A model generated the notes under the pieces. It ran no database searches. It was not told where the DNA came from and was given only the letters and a program-made list of their open reading frames with translations. A program made the position numbers and the translations under genes. Shown one piece after another: positions 18,684-27,937 of a DNA stretch of 64,000 nucleotides (the stretch's first letter is position 1; each line of letters opens with the position of its first letter). The DNA is taken from contig JADGRQ010000004.1 of NCBI GenBank assembly GCA_017880775.1, positions 1-64,000 on the forward strand, given 5' to 3'. This stretch comes from Burkholderiales bacterium (GTDB taxonomy: Bacteria; Pseudomonadota; Gammaproteobacteria; Burkholderiales; SG8-39).

Positions 18684-20765
18684 ATGAAGCGCTCCCCGCC
18701 GCCGGCGCATTTCCTCAACCGGGAACTCGGGCTGCTCGAGTTCAACCGGCGCGTGCTCGCGCAGGCCGCCGAGGAGGGGGTGCCGCTGCTCGAGCGGCTG
18801 CGCTTCCTGACCATCGTCTCGTCCAATCTGGACGAGTTCTTCGAGATCCGCGTGGCCGGGCTCAAGGAGCAGATCAAGCTCGGGCTGCACGATCCGGGAC
18901 CGGACGGGCGCAGCGCCTCGGACGTTTTCGGCGCGGTCAATCTCGAGGCCCGCGCGTTGGTGGCGGAACAGTATCAGCTGCTCAACACGGTCATCCTGCC
19001 CGCGCTGGAGAAGGAGGGCGTGCGCTTTTCGCGGCGCCATGTATGGAGCACGGCGCAGCGCCACTGGGTACGCGATTACTTCATGCGCGAGATGCTGCCG
19101 GTGCTCACGCCGATCGGCCTCGATCCGGCACACCCGTTCCCCAAGGTGCTCAACAAGAGCCTCAATTTCGCGCTCGAGCTCGAGGGACGCGACGCCTTCG
19201 GCCGCAACTCGGGCATCGCGATCGTGCAGGCCCCGCGCATCCTGCCGCGCCTGATCCGGCTACCGGCTGAAGTCGCATCGGTGGAGTACGACTTCGTGTT
19301 CCTCTCATCGATCCTGCACGCGCACGTCGACGAGCTGTTCTCGGGCATGAAGGTGCTCGGCTGCTACCAGTTCCGGCTCACTCGCAATTCCGACCTCTAT
19401 GTCGAGGAGGAGGAGATCGGGGACCTGCGCAAGGCGCTGCAGGGCGAGCTGCTGCACCGGCACTTCGGCGACGGGGTGCGGCTGGAGGTCGCCGACAACT
19501 GCTCGGAGCGGCTGGTCGAATTCCTGCTGCAGCAGTTCGGCCTCGAGCGCGAAGACCTCTACGTCGTGGACGGGCCGGTCAATCTGTACCGCCTTCGCGA
19601 AGTACCCGACCAGGTCGACCGCCCCGCCCTCAAATACCCGCCGTTCCAGCCCGGCCTTCCCGGGCCGCTCGTCGGACGCGCAGACCTGTTCGAAGTACTG
19701 GCGCGCCAGGACGTGCTGCTGCACCACCCCTATCAGTCGTTTGCGCCGGTGATCAACTTCCTGCGCACCGCGGCGACCGATCCGCAGGTGATCGCGATCA
19801 AGCAGACGGTGTACCGAACCGGGACCGACTCGGAGCTGATGGAGATCCTGATCGACGCGGCGCGGCGCGGTAAGGAGGTGACAGTGATCGTCGAGCTGCT
19901 GGCGCGCTTCGACGAGGAGGCCAACCTCAACTGGGCGGAGCGGCTCGAGGAGGTGGGCGCGCACGTGGTGTACGGCGTCGTCGGCCACAAGACCCACGCC
20001 AAGATGGCGCTGGTGGTGCGCCGCGAGGAGACCGAGCAGGGCCGGCTCCTGAAGCGCTACGTGCACCTCGCGACCGGCAATTATCACCCGCGCACCGCGC
20101 GGCTCTACACCGACTTCGGCCTGTTCACGGCGAACGAGGAAATCTGCGCCGACGTGAACGAGGTGTTCCAGCAGCTCACCGGCCTGGGCCGGGCGGGCAA
20201 GCTGCGCCACCTGTGGGTGTCGCCTTTCACCATGCACAAGAGGATCGTCGCGGCAATCCGCAACGAGGTGAAGCTGGCCGCGAACGGTAAGAAGGGGCAC
20301 ATCATCGCCAAGATGAACTCACTGCTCGAGCCCGCGATCATCGAGGAGCTGTACGTGGCCTCGATCGCAGGCGTCAGACTCGATCTGATCGTGCGCGGCG
20401 TATGCGGGCTCAAGCCGGGCATCAAGGGCTTGTCTGAGAACATCCGCGTGTGCTCGATCATCGGCCGTTTCCTCGAACACCACCGCATCTTCTACTTCGC
20501 CAATGACGGCGCGGAGGACGTTTACCTGTCGAGCGCCGACTGGATGGAGCGCAACTTCTTCCGCCGCATCGAGCTGTGCTTTCCGCTGCTCGACCCATCC
20601 CTCAAGCGCCGCGTGATCCGTGAAGGGCTGCTCCCCTGCCTCGCCGACAACGGCCAGTCCTGGGAGATGAAGGCCGACGGGACCTACGAGCGCGCGGCAC
20701 CGCGCCGCGGCCGCCGGCGTTCGGCTCAGGAAGAGCTGTTGTTCACGCTGGCGACGCCGTCGTGA
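18684..20765 (+). CDS. ppk1: Polyphosphate kinase 1
   Basis: A 693-residue PPK1 with the N, head and two catalytic domains. FLNRELGLLEFNRRVL opens the N domain, the catalytic His lies in GHKTHAKMALVVRRE, and TGNYHPRTARLYTDFG is the family signature. It makes polyphosphate from ATP reversibly, usually at the membrane. A basic tail ends the protein. The stop overlaps the dgkA GTG start (GTGA). Confidence 0.97.
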   Translation: MKRSPPPAHFLNRELGLLEFNRRVLAQAAEEGVPLLERLRFLTIVSSNLDEFFEIRVAGLKEQIKLGLHDPGPDGRSASDVFGAVNLEARALVAEQYQLLNTVILPALEKEGVRFSRRHVWSTAQRHWVRDYFMREMLPVLTPIGLDPAHPFPKVLNKSLNFALELEGRDAFGRNSGIAIVQAPRILPRLIRLPAEVASVEYDFVFLSSILHAHVDELFSGMKVLGCYQFRLTRNSDLYVEEEEIGDLRKALQGELLHRHFGDGVRLEVADNCSERLVEFLLQQFGLEREDLYVVDGPVNLYRLREVPDQVDRPALKYPPFQPGLPGPLVGRADLFEVLARQDVLLHHPYQSFAPVINFLRTAATDPQVIAIKQTVYRTGTDSELMEILIDAARRGKEVTVIVELLARFDEEANLNWAERLEEVGAHVVYGVVGHKTHAKMALVVRREETEQGRLLKRYVHLATGNYHPRTARLYTDFGLFTANEEICADVNEVFQQLTGLGRAGKLRHLWVSPFTMHKRIVAAIRNEVKLAANGKKGHIIAKMNSLLEPAIIEELYVASIAGVRLDLIVRGVCGLKPGIKGLSENIRVCSIIGRFLEHHRIFYFANDGAEDVYLSSADWMERNFFRRIELCFPLLDPSLKRRVIREGLLPCLADNGQSWEMKADGTYERAAPRRGRRRSAQEELLFTLATPS

Positions 20766-21127
20766 GCGATGGCCGGGGCCGCGCCGGCTTCGGCCGGCTG
20801 ATCGACGCAACGCGCTGGTCGCTCACGGGCCTTGCGGCCGCTTTTCGCCACGAGGCGGCGTTCCGGCAGGAGGCCATCTGCGCGGCGGTGCTGATTCCGC
20901 TCGGCCTGTGGCTCGGTGAGGACGCTCTGGAGAGCGCACTGCTGGTCGCAAGCGTGCTGCTGGTGCTGGTGGTCGAACTGCTCAACTCCGCCATCGAAGC
21001 GGCGGTCGACCGGATCTCGCCCGAGCGGCACGAACTTGCCGGGCGCGCCAAGGACCTCGGCAGCGCCGCGGTGATGGTGTCGCTGGTCCTATGCGCGGCG
21101 GTCTGGCTGCTCGTGCTCGCGGTGTAG
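20762..21127 (+). CDS. dgkA: Diacylglycerol kinase (prokaryotic, DgkA)
   Basis: A 121-residue membrane enzyme with three transmembrane segments. The signature LNSAIEAAVDRISPERHELAGRAKDLGSAAV carries the catalytic Glu and metal-binding residues. It phosphorylates diacylglycerol to phosphatidate for lipid recycling. GTG start overlapping the ppk1 stop means the two are co-translated. Confidence 0.94.
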   Translation: MSDGRGRAGFGRLIDATRWSLTGLAAAFRHEAAFRQEAICAAVLIPLGLWLGEDALESALLVASVLLVLVVELLNSAIEAAVDRISPERHELAGRAKDLGSAAVMVSLVLCAAVWLLVLAV

Positions 21128-21131
21128 ATGC

Positions 21132-21158
21132 AAAAACCCCCACCTTGGCGGGGTTTCC
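21132..21158. terminator. Terminator between dgkA and the YceI gene
   Basis: AAACCCC (21134-21140) and GGGGTTT (21150-21156) pair around a short loop. On the minus strand the stem ends in TTTTTG, so it serves mainly the leftward YceI gene. It may also act on rightward dgkA transcripts. Confidence 0.65.
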
Positions 21159-21182
21159 CGTTGGCTGCGAAAAGCCGCTCGC

Positions 21183-21770
21183 TCAGTCCTTGTAGGCCTC
21201 GAACTCGACCGTCAGCTTGACCTCGTCGCCCAATACCGGCACACCGAACTTCATGCCGAAATCGGTGCGCTTGATGGTGCCGCTGGCATTGCCGCCGCAC
21301 ATCGCCTTCTTGCTCATCGGGTTTGCGCCGCATTTCCAGCGCTCGACTTTCAGCGTCACCGGCTTGGTCACGCCGAGCAGCGTCGCTTGGCCTTCCAGCT
21401 CGGTCGGATTGTCGCCGCTGAACTTCACGGCGCTCGACTTGTAGGTCATGCGCGGGAACTCGGCGCTGTTGAAGAAATCGGCCTGGCGCAGATGATCGTC
21501 GCGCGAGCGCGGCCGGCCACCCTTGTCGCCGTCACCGGTGTCGGCCGAGGCGGTCTCGACCGTGATCTCGAGCGAACCGGTCTTGGCGGCCGCGTCGAAG
21601 GTCATCTTTCCGGCCGTCTTGTTGAAGCGGCCGTACAGAGTTGACATACCGAGGTGGTCCACCGCGAAATTCACGAAGGTGTGGTACGGATCGACGGTGT
21701 AGTTTTCCGGCGCGGCACCCGCGGTGAGCGGCAGCGCGGCTGCGACGGCGAGGATAGCGAGCTTTCTCAT
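21183..21770 (-). CDS. YceI-family periplasmic lipid-binding protein
   Basis: A 195-residue protein with a signal peptide (MRKLAILAVAAALPLTAGAAP). The mature lipocalin-like barrel shows YTVDPYHTFVNFAVDHLGMS and ends DEVKLTVEFEAYKD, typical YceI features. These proteins bind isoprenoid or other lipids in the periplasm. The ATG at 21770 has AAGGAGA nine bases upstream. A CGANPMSKKAMCGG insertion with two cysteines is a betaproteobacterial variant. Confidence 0.9.
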   Translation of the reverse strand: MRKLAILAVAAALPLTAGAAPENYTVDPYHTFVNFAVDHLGMSTLYGRFNKTAGKMTFDAAAKTGSLEITVETASADTGDGDKGGRPRSRDDHLRQADFFNSAEFPRMTYKSSAVKFSGDNPTELEGQATLLGVTKPVTLKVERWKCGANPMSKKAMCGGNASGTIKRTDFGMKFGVPVLGDEVKLTVEFEAYKD

Positions 21771-21808
21771 CAATTCATCTCCTTTATGGTCATCACAAAA
21801 AAGGGCAG

Positions 21809-22627
21809 TCAAGCCGAACCGCGGCTCGACTGCCAGATCAGATACCAGGCTGCGGCGGCGGGAATCGCTGCGTAAACCGATGCAAGGATCGCCTGGGCCC
21901 ACACCGGCGCCTTGCCCGGCAGCGGAGCGTGCGCCGCAAGCGGAATAAGCGCCAGCACCGGCAGCGCTATCAAGGGCAGTTGCGCAAGCAGCAGGGCCGC
22001 GCCCGCCAACAGCCCGCCGATCAGCCCGACGGCAAGGGCAAGAGCAGCTCCCCCCGGTAGTTGACGGCCAAGCAGCATCTGGATGAGCAGGTAGCCCCCC
22101 GCGCCCGCGCCCAGTGCAATTCCATACTGCCCCAGCGATGCGCTCGCAGAGAGCACCGCCGCGACACCGACGCCAACTCCGAGGGTGACGCCGGCGGCCC
22201 CGAGGCGCACCGGCCGATCGCGCAGCGAAAAGGTCGCAGCCACCAGCCACGCCGTGAGCAGCGCAACCCCGCCGCCCATCAGCACCGCCTCGCTCGCCGG
22301 TTTCTGCTGCAGCACACTGATGAAGACCCACACCGAGGCCGCGCCGGAAATTGCGCCGAGCGCCGGGCCGGTGGCGCGCGTCGGTTTGAAGGCGAGGTCG
22401 GCGACCAGCCCCATCACCGGCGCAAGCATGCCCAGCAGGATCAGCTTGCGCGTAGCCGTCAGCGGCGAGAACTGGAACCCGCTGACCAGGAACACCGCGG
22501 TGAGGAAACCGGCACCCGCGGCGAGCCCGCCGGCGCGCAGGGGCGCAAGCGCGGCGGCGACGACCAGGCCGACGATGAACGGCGCGACGCCGCCTTGCAC
22601 CGCGGGATGATTGAGAAGTTCTTCCAC
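21809..22627 (-). CDS. Multi-pass membrane protein of unknown function
   Basis: A 272-residue very hydrophobic protein with about nine transmembrane segments (FIVGLVVAAALAPL, LILLGMLAPVMGLV and onward). Few charged residues occur between them. No family is recognised; Gly/Ala-rich helices suggest a transporter or assembly factor. It lies 14 bases downstream of relA and upstream of the YceI gene, all on the same strand, so it may be read from the relA promoter. Confidence 0.6.
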   Translation of the reverse strand: MEELLNHPAVQGGVAPFIVGLVVAAALAPLRAGGLAAGAGFLTAVFLVSGFQFSPLTATRKLILLGMLAPVMGLVADLAFKPTRATGPALGAISGAASVWVFISVLQQKPASEAVLMGGGVALLTAWLVAATFSLRDRPVRLGAAGVTLGVGVGVAAVLSASASLGQYGIALGAGAGGYLLIQMLLGRQLPGGAALALAVGLIGGLLAGAALLLAQLPLIALPVLALIPLAAHAPLPGKAPVWAQAILASVYAAIPAAAAWYLIWQSSRGSA

Positions 22628-22641
22628 GTCCGGGGCTCCGT

Positions 22642-24843
22642 TCAGGCGCGCGCGGCCCGAATCACGCCCGCGATAGACTTCATCACCGCGAGCGCGCGGC
22701 GCAGTTGCGCGAGATCGGCCACCTCGAAACTGAAATTCATGGTGGCGATGTCCTGGCGGGTCTGCGTGCGTACCGCGGTCACGTTGATGTGCTCGCGCGC
22801 GAGCGCATCGCCGATGTCGCGCAGCAGCCCCTGGCGGTCGTTCGCCAGCACCTGCATTTCGACCGGGTACGCGCCACCGGTGTTCTCGCCCCAGGCGGCC
22901 TCGATGAGACGCTCAGGGTTCGTTTCCATCAACCGCTTCAGGCTCGCGCAATCATCGCGGTGGATCGAAACACCTCGCCCGCGCGTGACAAAGCCGCGGA
23001 TCGGGTCCGGCGGCACGGGTTTGCAGCACTTGGCCACCTGCGTGAGCAGCCGGTCTATTCCGACCACCAGGATGCCCGATGGGGCGGCTGCAGGTCTTGC
23101 CTTGCGCGGCGCGAGCGCCGGCGCTTCCGCTACGCTCGCACCTTCCTCGCCGCGCAGCGCGGCTTGCAGTTGGCGCAGGTTGATCTCGTCGCGCGCGACC
23201 GCCGCGAACAGTTCATCCGGCTTGGCAAAGCCGAGCGTGTCGGCCAGTTGCTCGAGGCTCGCACGCGTCTGGCCGATCCGCTGCAGCTCGCGTTCGACCT
23301 CGGCGCGCCCGGCAGCCACGGTTTCGGCCAGCGCCTGGTTGTTGAACCATTGCTTCACCTTGCTGCGCGCACGGTGGCTCTTCAGGTAGCCGAGCTCCGG
23401 GTTGAGCCAGTCGCGCGACGGTCCGCCGGTTTTCGCCGCGACGATCTCGACGCGCTGGCCGTTGGCGAGCGGCGTATCGAGCGGCACCATGCGGCCGTCC
23501 ACCCTGGCGCCGCGGCAACGATGGCCGAGGTCGGAGTGCAGCGCATAGGCGAAATCGACCGGTGTCGACCCCGCCGGCAGATCGATCACCCGGCCCTGCG
23601 GCGTGACTACATACACAGTCTCATCCGACGCGCCCTGCCTCAGCTGCTCGATCCAGCCGGAGGAATCCGCGACCTCGTCGCGCCAGGCGAGCAGCTGGCG
23701 CAGCCACGCGATGCGCTGTTCGAACGCTGACCCGGCTCCGGCCGGCGTGCCGCCCTCTTTGTAGCGCCAATGCGCCGCGACGCCGAACTCGGCGTGACGA
23801 TGCATTTCACCGGTGCGGATCTGCACTTCCAGCGCGCGGCCGTCCGGGCCGGCGACGGCGGTGTGCAGCGACCGGTAGCCGTTCAGCTTGGGGCGCGAGA
23901 TGTAATCGTCGAACTCGCGCGGCATCGGCGTCCACACGTTGTGCACCACGCCGAGCGCGGCGTAACAGTCCTTCACGGAATCCACTATCACGCGCAGCGC
24001 GCGCACGTCGTGAACTTCGGAAAAATCGAGTCCCTTCGCGCGCATCTTGGCGCGGATCGAGTAGATGTGCTTGGGCCGGCCGGCAATCTCCGCCTTCACG
24101 CCGGCGGCCTCGAGCTCGCGCCCGAGCAGCGCGATCGCATCGCGGATGAAGGCTTCGCGCTCGACGCGCTTTTCGTCGAGCTGTGCGGCGATGTCCTGGT
24201 AGAGCTCGGGTTCGAGAAAACGCAGCGACAGGTCCTCCATCTCCCACTTGAGCTGCCACACGCCCAGCCGGTTCGCGAGCGGCGCGTAAATGTCGAGCGT
24301 TTCCTGCGCATAATCGCGCCGCTCGTCGCGCGGGTTCTTCGCGAACCAGCGCAGCGTCTGCGTGCGCGAGGCGAGCCGTATCAGCACCACGCGGATGTCC
24401 TCGACCATCGCGAGCACCATCTTGCGAAGCACCTCCGTCTGCCTTTCGCGTTCGGCGCGCGTTTGCGCGGCCGAGCCGCGCCCGGCGCGGATCACTACGC
24501 GCAGCCGGTAGAGCTTCTCCACGCCCGCGGCGAGCCGCTCCACCTCCTCGCCGAACTGCGCGCGCAACGCCTCCTGCTTCTCGACGTACTTGGGCGCCGC
24601 GAACAGCACCCCGGCAATGCGCGTCGCCGGGTCCATGCCGATCGCGGCAAGGCTGCCTGCCAGGCCCAGCGCGTGAGGCCAGACCGGCTCGCCGGTCGAG
24701 AGCTGATGTCCGGCGTAGGCGGAATGCGCGAATTCGAGCGCGCGCTCGAGCGCCTCGCGTTCGCCCCCGGCGAGGTCGAGTGCGAGCGCGGGAAGTGCAT
24801 CGCGCGGCAGGTCGCGGGGAACCAGTTGGACGGCCGAAACCAT
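22642..24843 (-). CDS. relA: (p)ppGpp synthetase RelA, hydrolase domain degenerate
   Basis: A 733-residue RelA/SpoT homolog with HD-like, synthetase, TGS, helical and ACT domains in order. The synthetase site is intact: KMRAKGLDFSEVHDVRALR and EFDDYISRPKLNGYRSLH. The TGS domain begins VYVVTPQGRVIDLPAGSTPVDFAYALH. Where bifunctional SpoT has the HD pair, this protein reads AGVLFAAPKY (residues 77-86), so hydrolysis is presumably lost. It makes (p)ppGpp on ribosomes stalled by uncharged tRNA. Confidence 0.94.
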   Translation of the reverse strand: MVSAVQLVPRDLPRDALPALALDLAGGEREALERALEFAHSAYAGHQLSTGEPVWPHALGLAGSLAAIGMDPATRIAGVLFAAPKYVEKQEALRAQFGEEVERLAAGVEKLYRLRVVIRAGRGSAAQTRAERERQTEVLRKMVLAMVEDIRVVLIRLASRTQTLRWFAKNPRDERRDYAQETLDIYAPLANRLGVWQLKWEMEDLSLRFLEPELYQDIAAQLDEKRVEREAFIRDAIALLGRELEAAGVKAEIAGRPKHIYSIRAKMRAKGLDFSEVHDVRALRVIVDSVKDCYAALGVVHNVWTPMPREFDDYISRPKLNGYRSLHTAVAGPDGRALEVQIRTGEMHRHAEFGVAAHWRYKEGGTPAGAGSAFEQRIAWLRQLLAWRDEVADSSGWIEQLRQGASDETVYVVTPQGRVIDLPAGSTPVDFAYALHSDLGHRCRGARVDGRMVPLDTPLANGQRVEIVAAKTGGPSRDWLNPELGYLKSHRARSKVKQWFNNQALAETVAAGRAEVERELQRIGQTRASLEQLADTLGFAKPDELFAAVARDEINLRQLQAALRGEEGASVAEAPALAPRKARPAAAPSGILVVGIDRLLTQVAKCCKPVPPDPIRGFVTRGRGVSIHRDDCASLKRLMETNPERLIEAAWGENTGGAYPVEMQVLANDRQGLLRDIGDALAREHINVTAVRTQTRQDIATMNFSFEVADLAQLRRALAVMKSIAGVIRAARA

Positions 24844-24857
24844 GCGCTATTCTATCC

Positions 24858-24885
24858 GTCGTCCCCGCCTGCGCGGGAATGACGA
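24858..24885. repeat. Short dispersed palindromic repeat
   Basis: TCGTCCCCGCCTGCGCGGGAATGACGA is an imperfect palindrome of the REP/Correia-like kind, built on CCCGC-NTGC-GCGGG. A near copy lies at 63142-63168 and a diverged one at 38495-38518. Here it sits between the divergent relA and transporter genes. Confidence 0.6.
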
Positions 24886-24889
24886 GCCC

Positions 24890-25768
24890 TTGACCAACCC
24901 CCACCTGCTCCTCGCCCTCACCGCCTTCTTCTGGGCCGGGCACTGGATCGTGGCGCGCGCCGCAATCGGCGATATGACGCCGGTGTCGATGTCGTTCTGG
25001 CGCTGGACGACCGCCGTGGCGGTGCTGTCGATCCTGTACGGTCGCGGGTTCGCGCGCGAGTGGCCGGTGGTGCGCGCGCACTGGCTGCCGATCGCTTTCT
25101 TCGCCCTCACCGGCACCGCGGTCTACAACGTGGTCGGCTACTACGGCATCCGCGCGACCACCGCCACCAATGCGATCATGATCCAGTCGGTCACGCCGGC
25201 GCTGATCCCGCTGCTCGGGCTCGCGCTGTTTCGCGAGCGCATCGGCCCGCGCACCGCGCTCGGCGTGGCGGCGTCGTTTTGCGGCGTGCTGGCGATCATC
25301 TGCCGGCTGGAACCCGCGCGCCTCGCGACGTTGCAGATCAATCCGGGCGACTTGTTCCTGCTCGCAAACGCGCTGATGTGGTCGCTGTATACGATCTGCC
25401 TGCGCTGGAAGCCGCCGAAGCTGTCGCAAACCAGCTTTCTGCTCGCGGCAGCGATGTTCGGCATGCTGCCGATGCTGCCGCTTTATGCGCTCGAACTCGC
25501 CGCCGGCGCTCGTGCCGAGCTCGCCTGGCGGCCGCTGCTGGGCGTGCTTTACCTCGGCCTGTTCCCTTCGGTGCTGTGCTACCAGATGTGGGGCAAAGGC
25601 GTAGTGGCGCTCGGCGCGGCGCGCTCGGGCGTCTACCTGCACCTGATTCCGCTGTTCGGCACGGCGATGGCGATGCTGTTCCTCGGCGAGCGATTGCAGG
25701 CATACCATGTAGCCGGTTTCGCGCTGATCCTGACCGGCATCACGCTCACTTCGAGGCGCAGCGCATAG
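24890..25768 (+). CDS. EamA/DMT-family transporter
   Basis: A 292-residue membrane protein with ten transmembrane segments in two EamA repeats (LLLALTAFFWAGHWIVARA starts the first; LFLLANALMWSLYTICLRW the second). The family exports amino acids, nucleotide-related metabolites or drugs; the substrate is unknown. The TTG at 24890 is preferred because the in-frame ATG at 24842 would add residues encoded by the palindromic repeat and overlap the relA start. Confidence 0.85.
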   Translation: MTNPHLLLALTAFFWAGHWIVARAAIGDMTPVSMSFWRWTTAVAVLSILYGRGFAREWPVVRAHWLPIAFFALTGTAVYNVVGYYGIRATTATNAIMIQSVTPALIPLLGLALFRERIGPRTALGVAASFCGVLAIICRLEPARLATLQINPGDLFLLANALMWSLYTICLRWKPPKLSQTSFLLAAAMFGMLPMLPLYALELAAGARAELAWRPLLGVLYLGLFPSVLCYQMWGKGVVALGAARSGVYLHLIPLFGTAMAMLFLGERLQAYHVAGFALILTGITLTSRRSA

Positions 25769-25788
25769 GAAGCGATGGGAGCGAGTCC

Positions 25789-26565
25789 ATGGGACTGATC
25801 CGCAACTGGCGCCGCAGGCGCGTGCTGCGGGAGCACGCGGTTGATTCCGCGTTGTGGCGGCGCGTCGCGCACTCGCTGCCCTTCCTCGACGGCCTGGACG
25901 ATGCGGACCAACGGCGCCTGCGCGAACTCGCGCTGCTGTTCCTCGCGGAAAAGCAGTTCGCCGGCGCGCGCGGCTTCGAGCTGACGGACCAAATGCGCCT
26001 GTCGATCGCGCTGCAGGCCTGCCTGCCGATCCTGAACCTCGGCCTCGACTGGTACGACGGCTGGGTCGGGATCGTGGTGTACGCGGGCGATTTCCGCCTC
26101 AAGCGCAGCGAGACGGACGAAGCCGGCGTGGTGCACGAATGGGACGACGAGCTGGCGGGCGAATCGATGCCCGGCGGGCCGGTGGTGCTTTCGTGGGATG
26201 CGACGCTCGCCTCGCACGACCCGGATGAAGACGACCTGATGAACATCGTGATCCACGAATTCGCGCACAAGCTCGACATGAGAAACGGCGCGGCCGACGG
26301 CCAGCCGCCGCTGCACTCGGGCATGAGCCGCGAGCGTTGGCGCGCGCTGTTCGATGCGGCCTACCGGCACTTCCGCGACGCGGTGGATCGCGGCAAGGAG
26401 ACCTTCATCGATCCGTATGCAGCGGAACACCCTTCGGAATTCTTCGCCGTGGTGAGCGAAGTGTTCTTCGAGTGGCCGCACGAACTGAAGGCGGATTACC
26501 CGGAGGTGTACGAGCAGCTCGCGCTGTTCTACCGGCAGGATCCGGCGGCGCGGTTGCCGGCATGA
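25789..26565 (+). CDS. mtfA: Mlc titration factor A-like zinc peptidase
   Basis: A 258-residue MtfA-family protein. The zinc motif is IVIHEFAHKLDM (HExxH, about residue 155) with a downstream Glu in HPSEFFAVVSEVFFE. In E. coli MtfA binds the repressor Mlc and has aminopeptidase activity. The ATG at 25789 gives the family start MGLIRNWRRRRVL. The gene follows the transporter by 20 bases. Confidence 0.92.
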   Translation: MGLIRNWRRRRVLREHAVDSALWRRVAHSLPFLDGLDDADQRRLRELALLFLAEKQFAGARGFELTDQMRLSIALQACLPILNLGLDWYDGWVGIVVYAGDFRLKRSETDEAGVVHEWDDELAGESMPGGPVVLSWDATLASHDPDEDDLMNIVIHEFAHKLDMRNGAADGQPPLHSGMSRERWRALFDAAYRHFRDAVDRGKETFIDPYAAEHPSEFFAVVSEVFFEWPHELKADYPEVYEQLALFYRQDPAARLPA

Positions 26566-26590
26566 AAACGCTCCAGATCTTCCCTTGATG

Positions 26591-26661
26591 ATCCGGATTG
26601 GACGGACGTATAATCCGGATTGGACGAATGTCGAATCCGAATTGGACGAATCCCTGATCCG
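26591..26661 (+). repeat. Three 22-bp tandem repeats upstream of the ATPase gene
   Basis: Units start at 26591, 26613 and 26635, each exactly 22 bases, beginning ATCCG(G/A)ATTGGACG. A fourth unit begins at 26657 and decays three bases before the ATPase start codon. Spacing equals two helical turns, so repeated binding by one dimeric protein to one DNA face is possible. This could be an operator or a remnant of a small repeat array. Confidence 0.75.
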
Positions 26662-26663
26662 AG

Positions 26664-27902
26664 ATGGCCGATCCCGCGGTTCTGTTTCCACGCTTCTGCG
26701 CCGAGCGCGTAGCCACCGCCCTCAAGGACACTCCTGTCGTCCTTGTAAACGGTCCGCGCCAGTGCGGCAAGACGACGCTCGTGCGCCAAATGGTCGCCGG
26801 CAAACGCGACTACATCACGCTGGATGACGCTACCACGCTGGCAGCCGCCCGGGGTGACCCGGTAGGCTTCGTGCGCAACCTGGACCGGGCCGTCATAGAC
26901 GAAGTCCAGCGGGCGCCGGATCTGTTGCGAGCAATCAAGAAATCGGTGGACGAAGACCGCCGCCCCGGGCGCTTCCTGCTCACCGGCTCGACCAACGTGC
27001 TGTCGCTGCCACAGCTTTCGGAAAGCCTTGCCGGACGCATGGAAGTGGTCACGCTTCTGCCGCTCTCGCGGGCGGAACTGCGCGGCCGGAAACCCGGATT
27101 CCTCGACCACGCATTCGCGGGCAGACTCGCCAAACCGGCCGAGGTTCTGCTGCGCGACAATCTGGTGCGCGCCGTACTCACCGGCGGTTACCCGGAAATG
27201 CTCAAGCGCTCCGCGGCAAAACGGCGTCAGGCATGGGCGCGCGACTACATCAAAGCCGTCGTGCAGCGCGACGTACGCGACATCGCCGACGTCGACAAGC
27301 TCGATCAAATGCCGCGTCTGCTGCGTGCGCTGGCGCATCACGCCGGCCAACTGGTCAACTTCACGCAACTCGGTGGACAAATCGGGCTCGACGACAAGAC
27401 TACGCGCAGGTACATCGGGATCCTCGAACAACTGTTTCTGGTGCGCCGAATGGAGCCCTGGTTCCGCAATCGCCTCAAGCGCCTGGTGAAAACGCCCAAG
27501 CTGCATTTCCTCGATCCAGGCCTGCTGGCGGCCTTGACGGGTGCGACCGTGGAGCGCATCTCCGAGAACCGCTCGATATTCGGCGCGCTTCTGGAAACGT
27601 TCGTTTATTCCGAGATCGAAAAACAAGCCGCATGGTCCGATCAAGCCCCCACGCTTCACTACTACCGGGACAAAGACCAGAACGAAGCGGATATCGTCAT
27701 CGAGAACGACCATGGCGAACTTGTCGGCATCGAAATCAAGGCGGCCGCCACCGTCACTGCTGCCGACTTCACGGGATTGCGCAAGCTATCCGAGGCCTGC
27801 GCGGGCGATTTCAAGCTCGGTATTGTCGTTTACGACGGGGAAAACATCGTGCCGTTCGGCGACCGGATGTTTGCCGCACCGATTGCGTGCCTGTGGACAT
27901 GA
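26664..27902 (+). CDS. AAA+ ATPase with DUF4143 domain
   Basis: A 412-residue protein. The Walker A motif is NGPRQCGKTTL (about residue 30), Walker B is RAVIDEVQRAP, sensor-like LLTGSTN follows, and the C-terminal DUF4143 domain ends with a nuclease-like HYYRDKDQNEADIVIEN ... GIEIKAA pattern. That D-x(n)-ExK-like pattern is common in this family. They occur in mobile regions and are often said to be toxin- or defence-linked, without a proven role. The 22-bp repeats sit immediately upstream. Confidence 0.88.
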   Translation: MADPAVLFPRFCAERVATALKDTPVVLVNGPRQCGKTTLVRQMVAGKRDYITLDDATTLAAARGDPVGFVRNLDRAVIDEVQRAPDLLRAIKKSVDEDRRPGRFLLTGSTNVLSLPQLSESLAGRMEVVTLLPLSRAELRGRKPGFLDHAFAGRLAKPAEVLLRDNLVRAVLTGGYPEMLKRSAAKRRQAWARDYIKAVVQRDVRDIADVDKLDQMPRLLRALAHHAGQLVNFTQLGGQIGLDDKTTRRYIGILEQLFLVRRMEPWFRNRLKRLVKTPKLHFLDPGLLAALTGATVERISENRSIFGALLETFVYSEIEKQAAWSDQAPTLHYYRDKDQNEADIVIENDHGELVGIEIKAAATVTAADFTGLRKLSEACAGDFKLGIVVYDGENIVPFGDRMFAAPIACLWT

Positions 27903-27937
27903 GTTGAACATCAGGGTCCTGCTCAGCGGCTGCCCAA

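Noticed and set aside
23807-25708. 633-codon minus-strand frame across the transporter and relA
   Set aside because: It crosses two real genes in the wrong frame and contains only low-complexity Arg/Ala-rich sequence.
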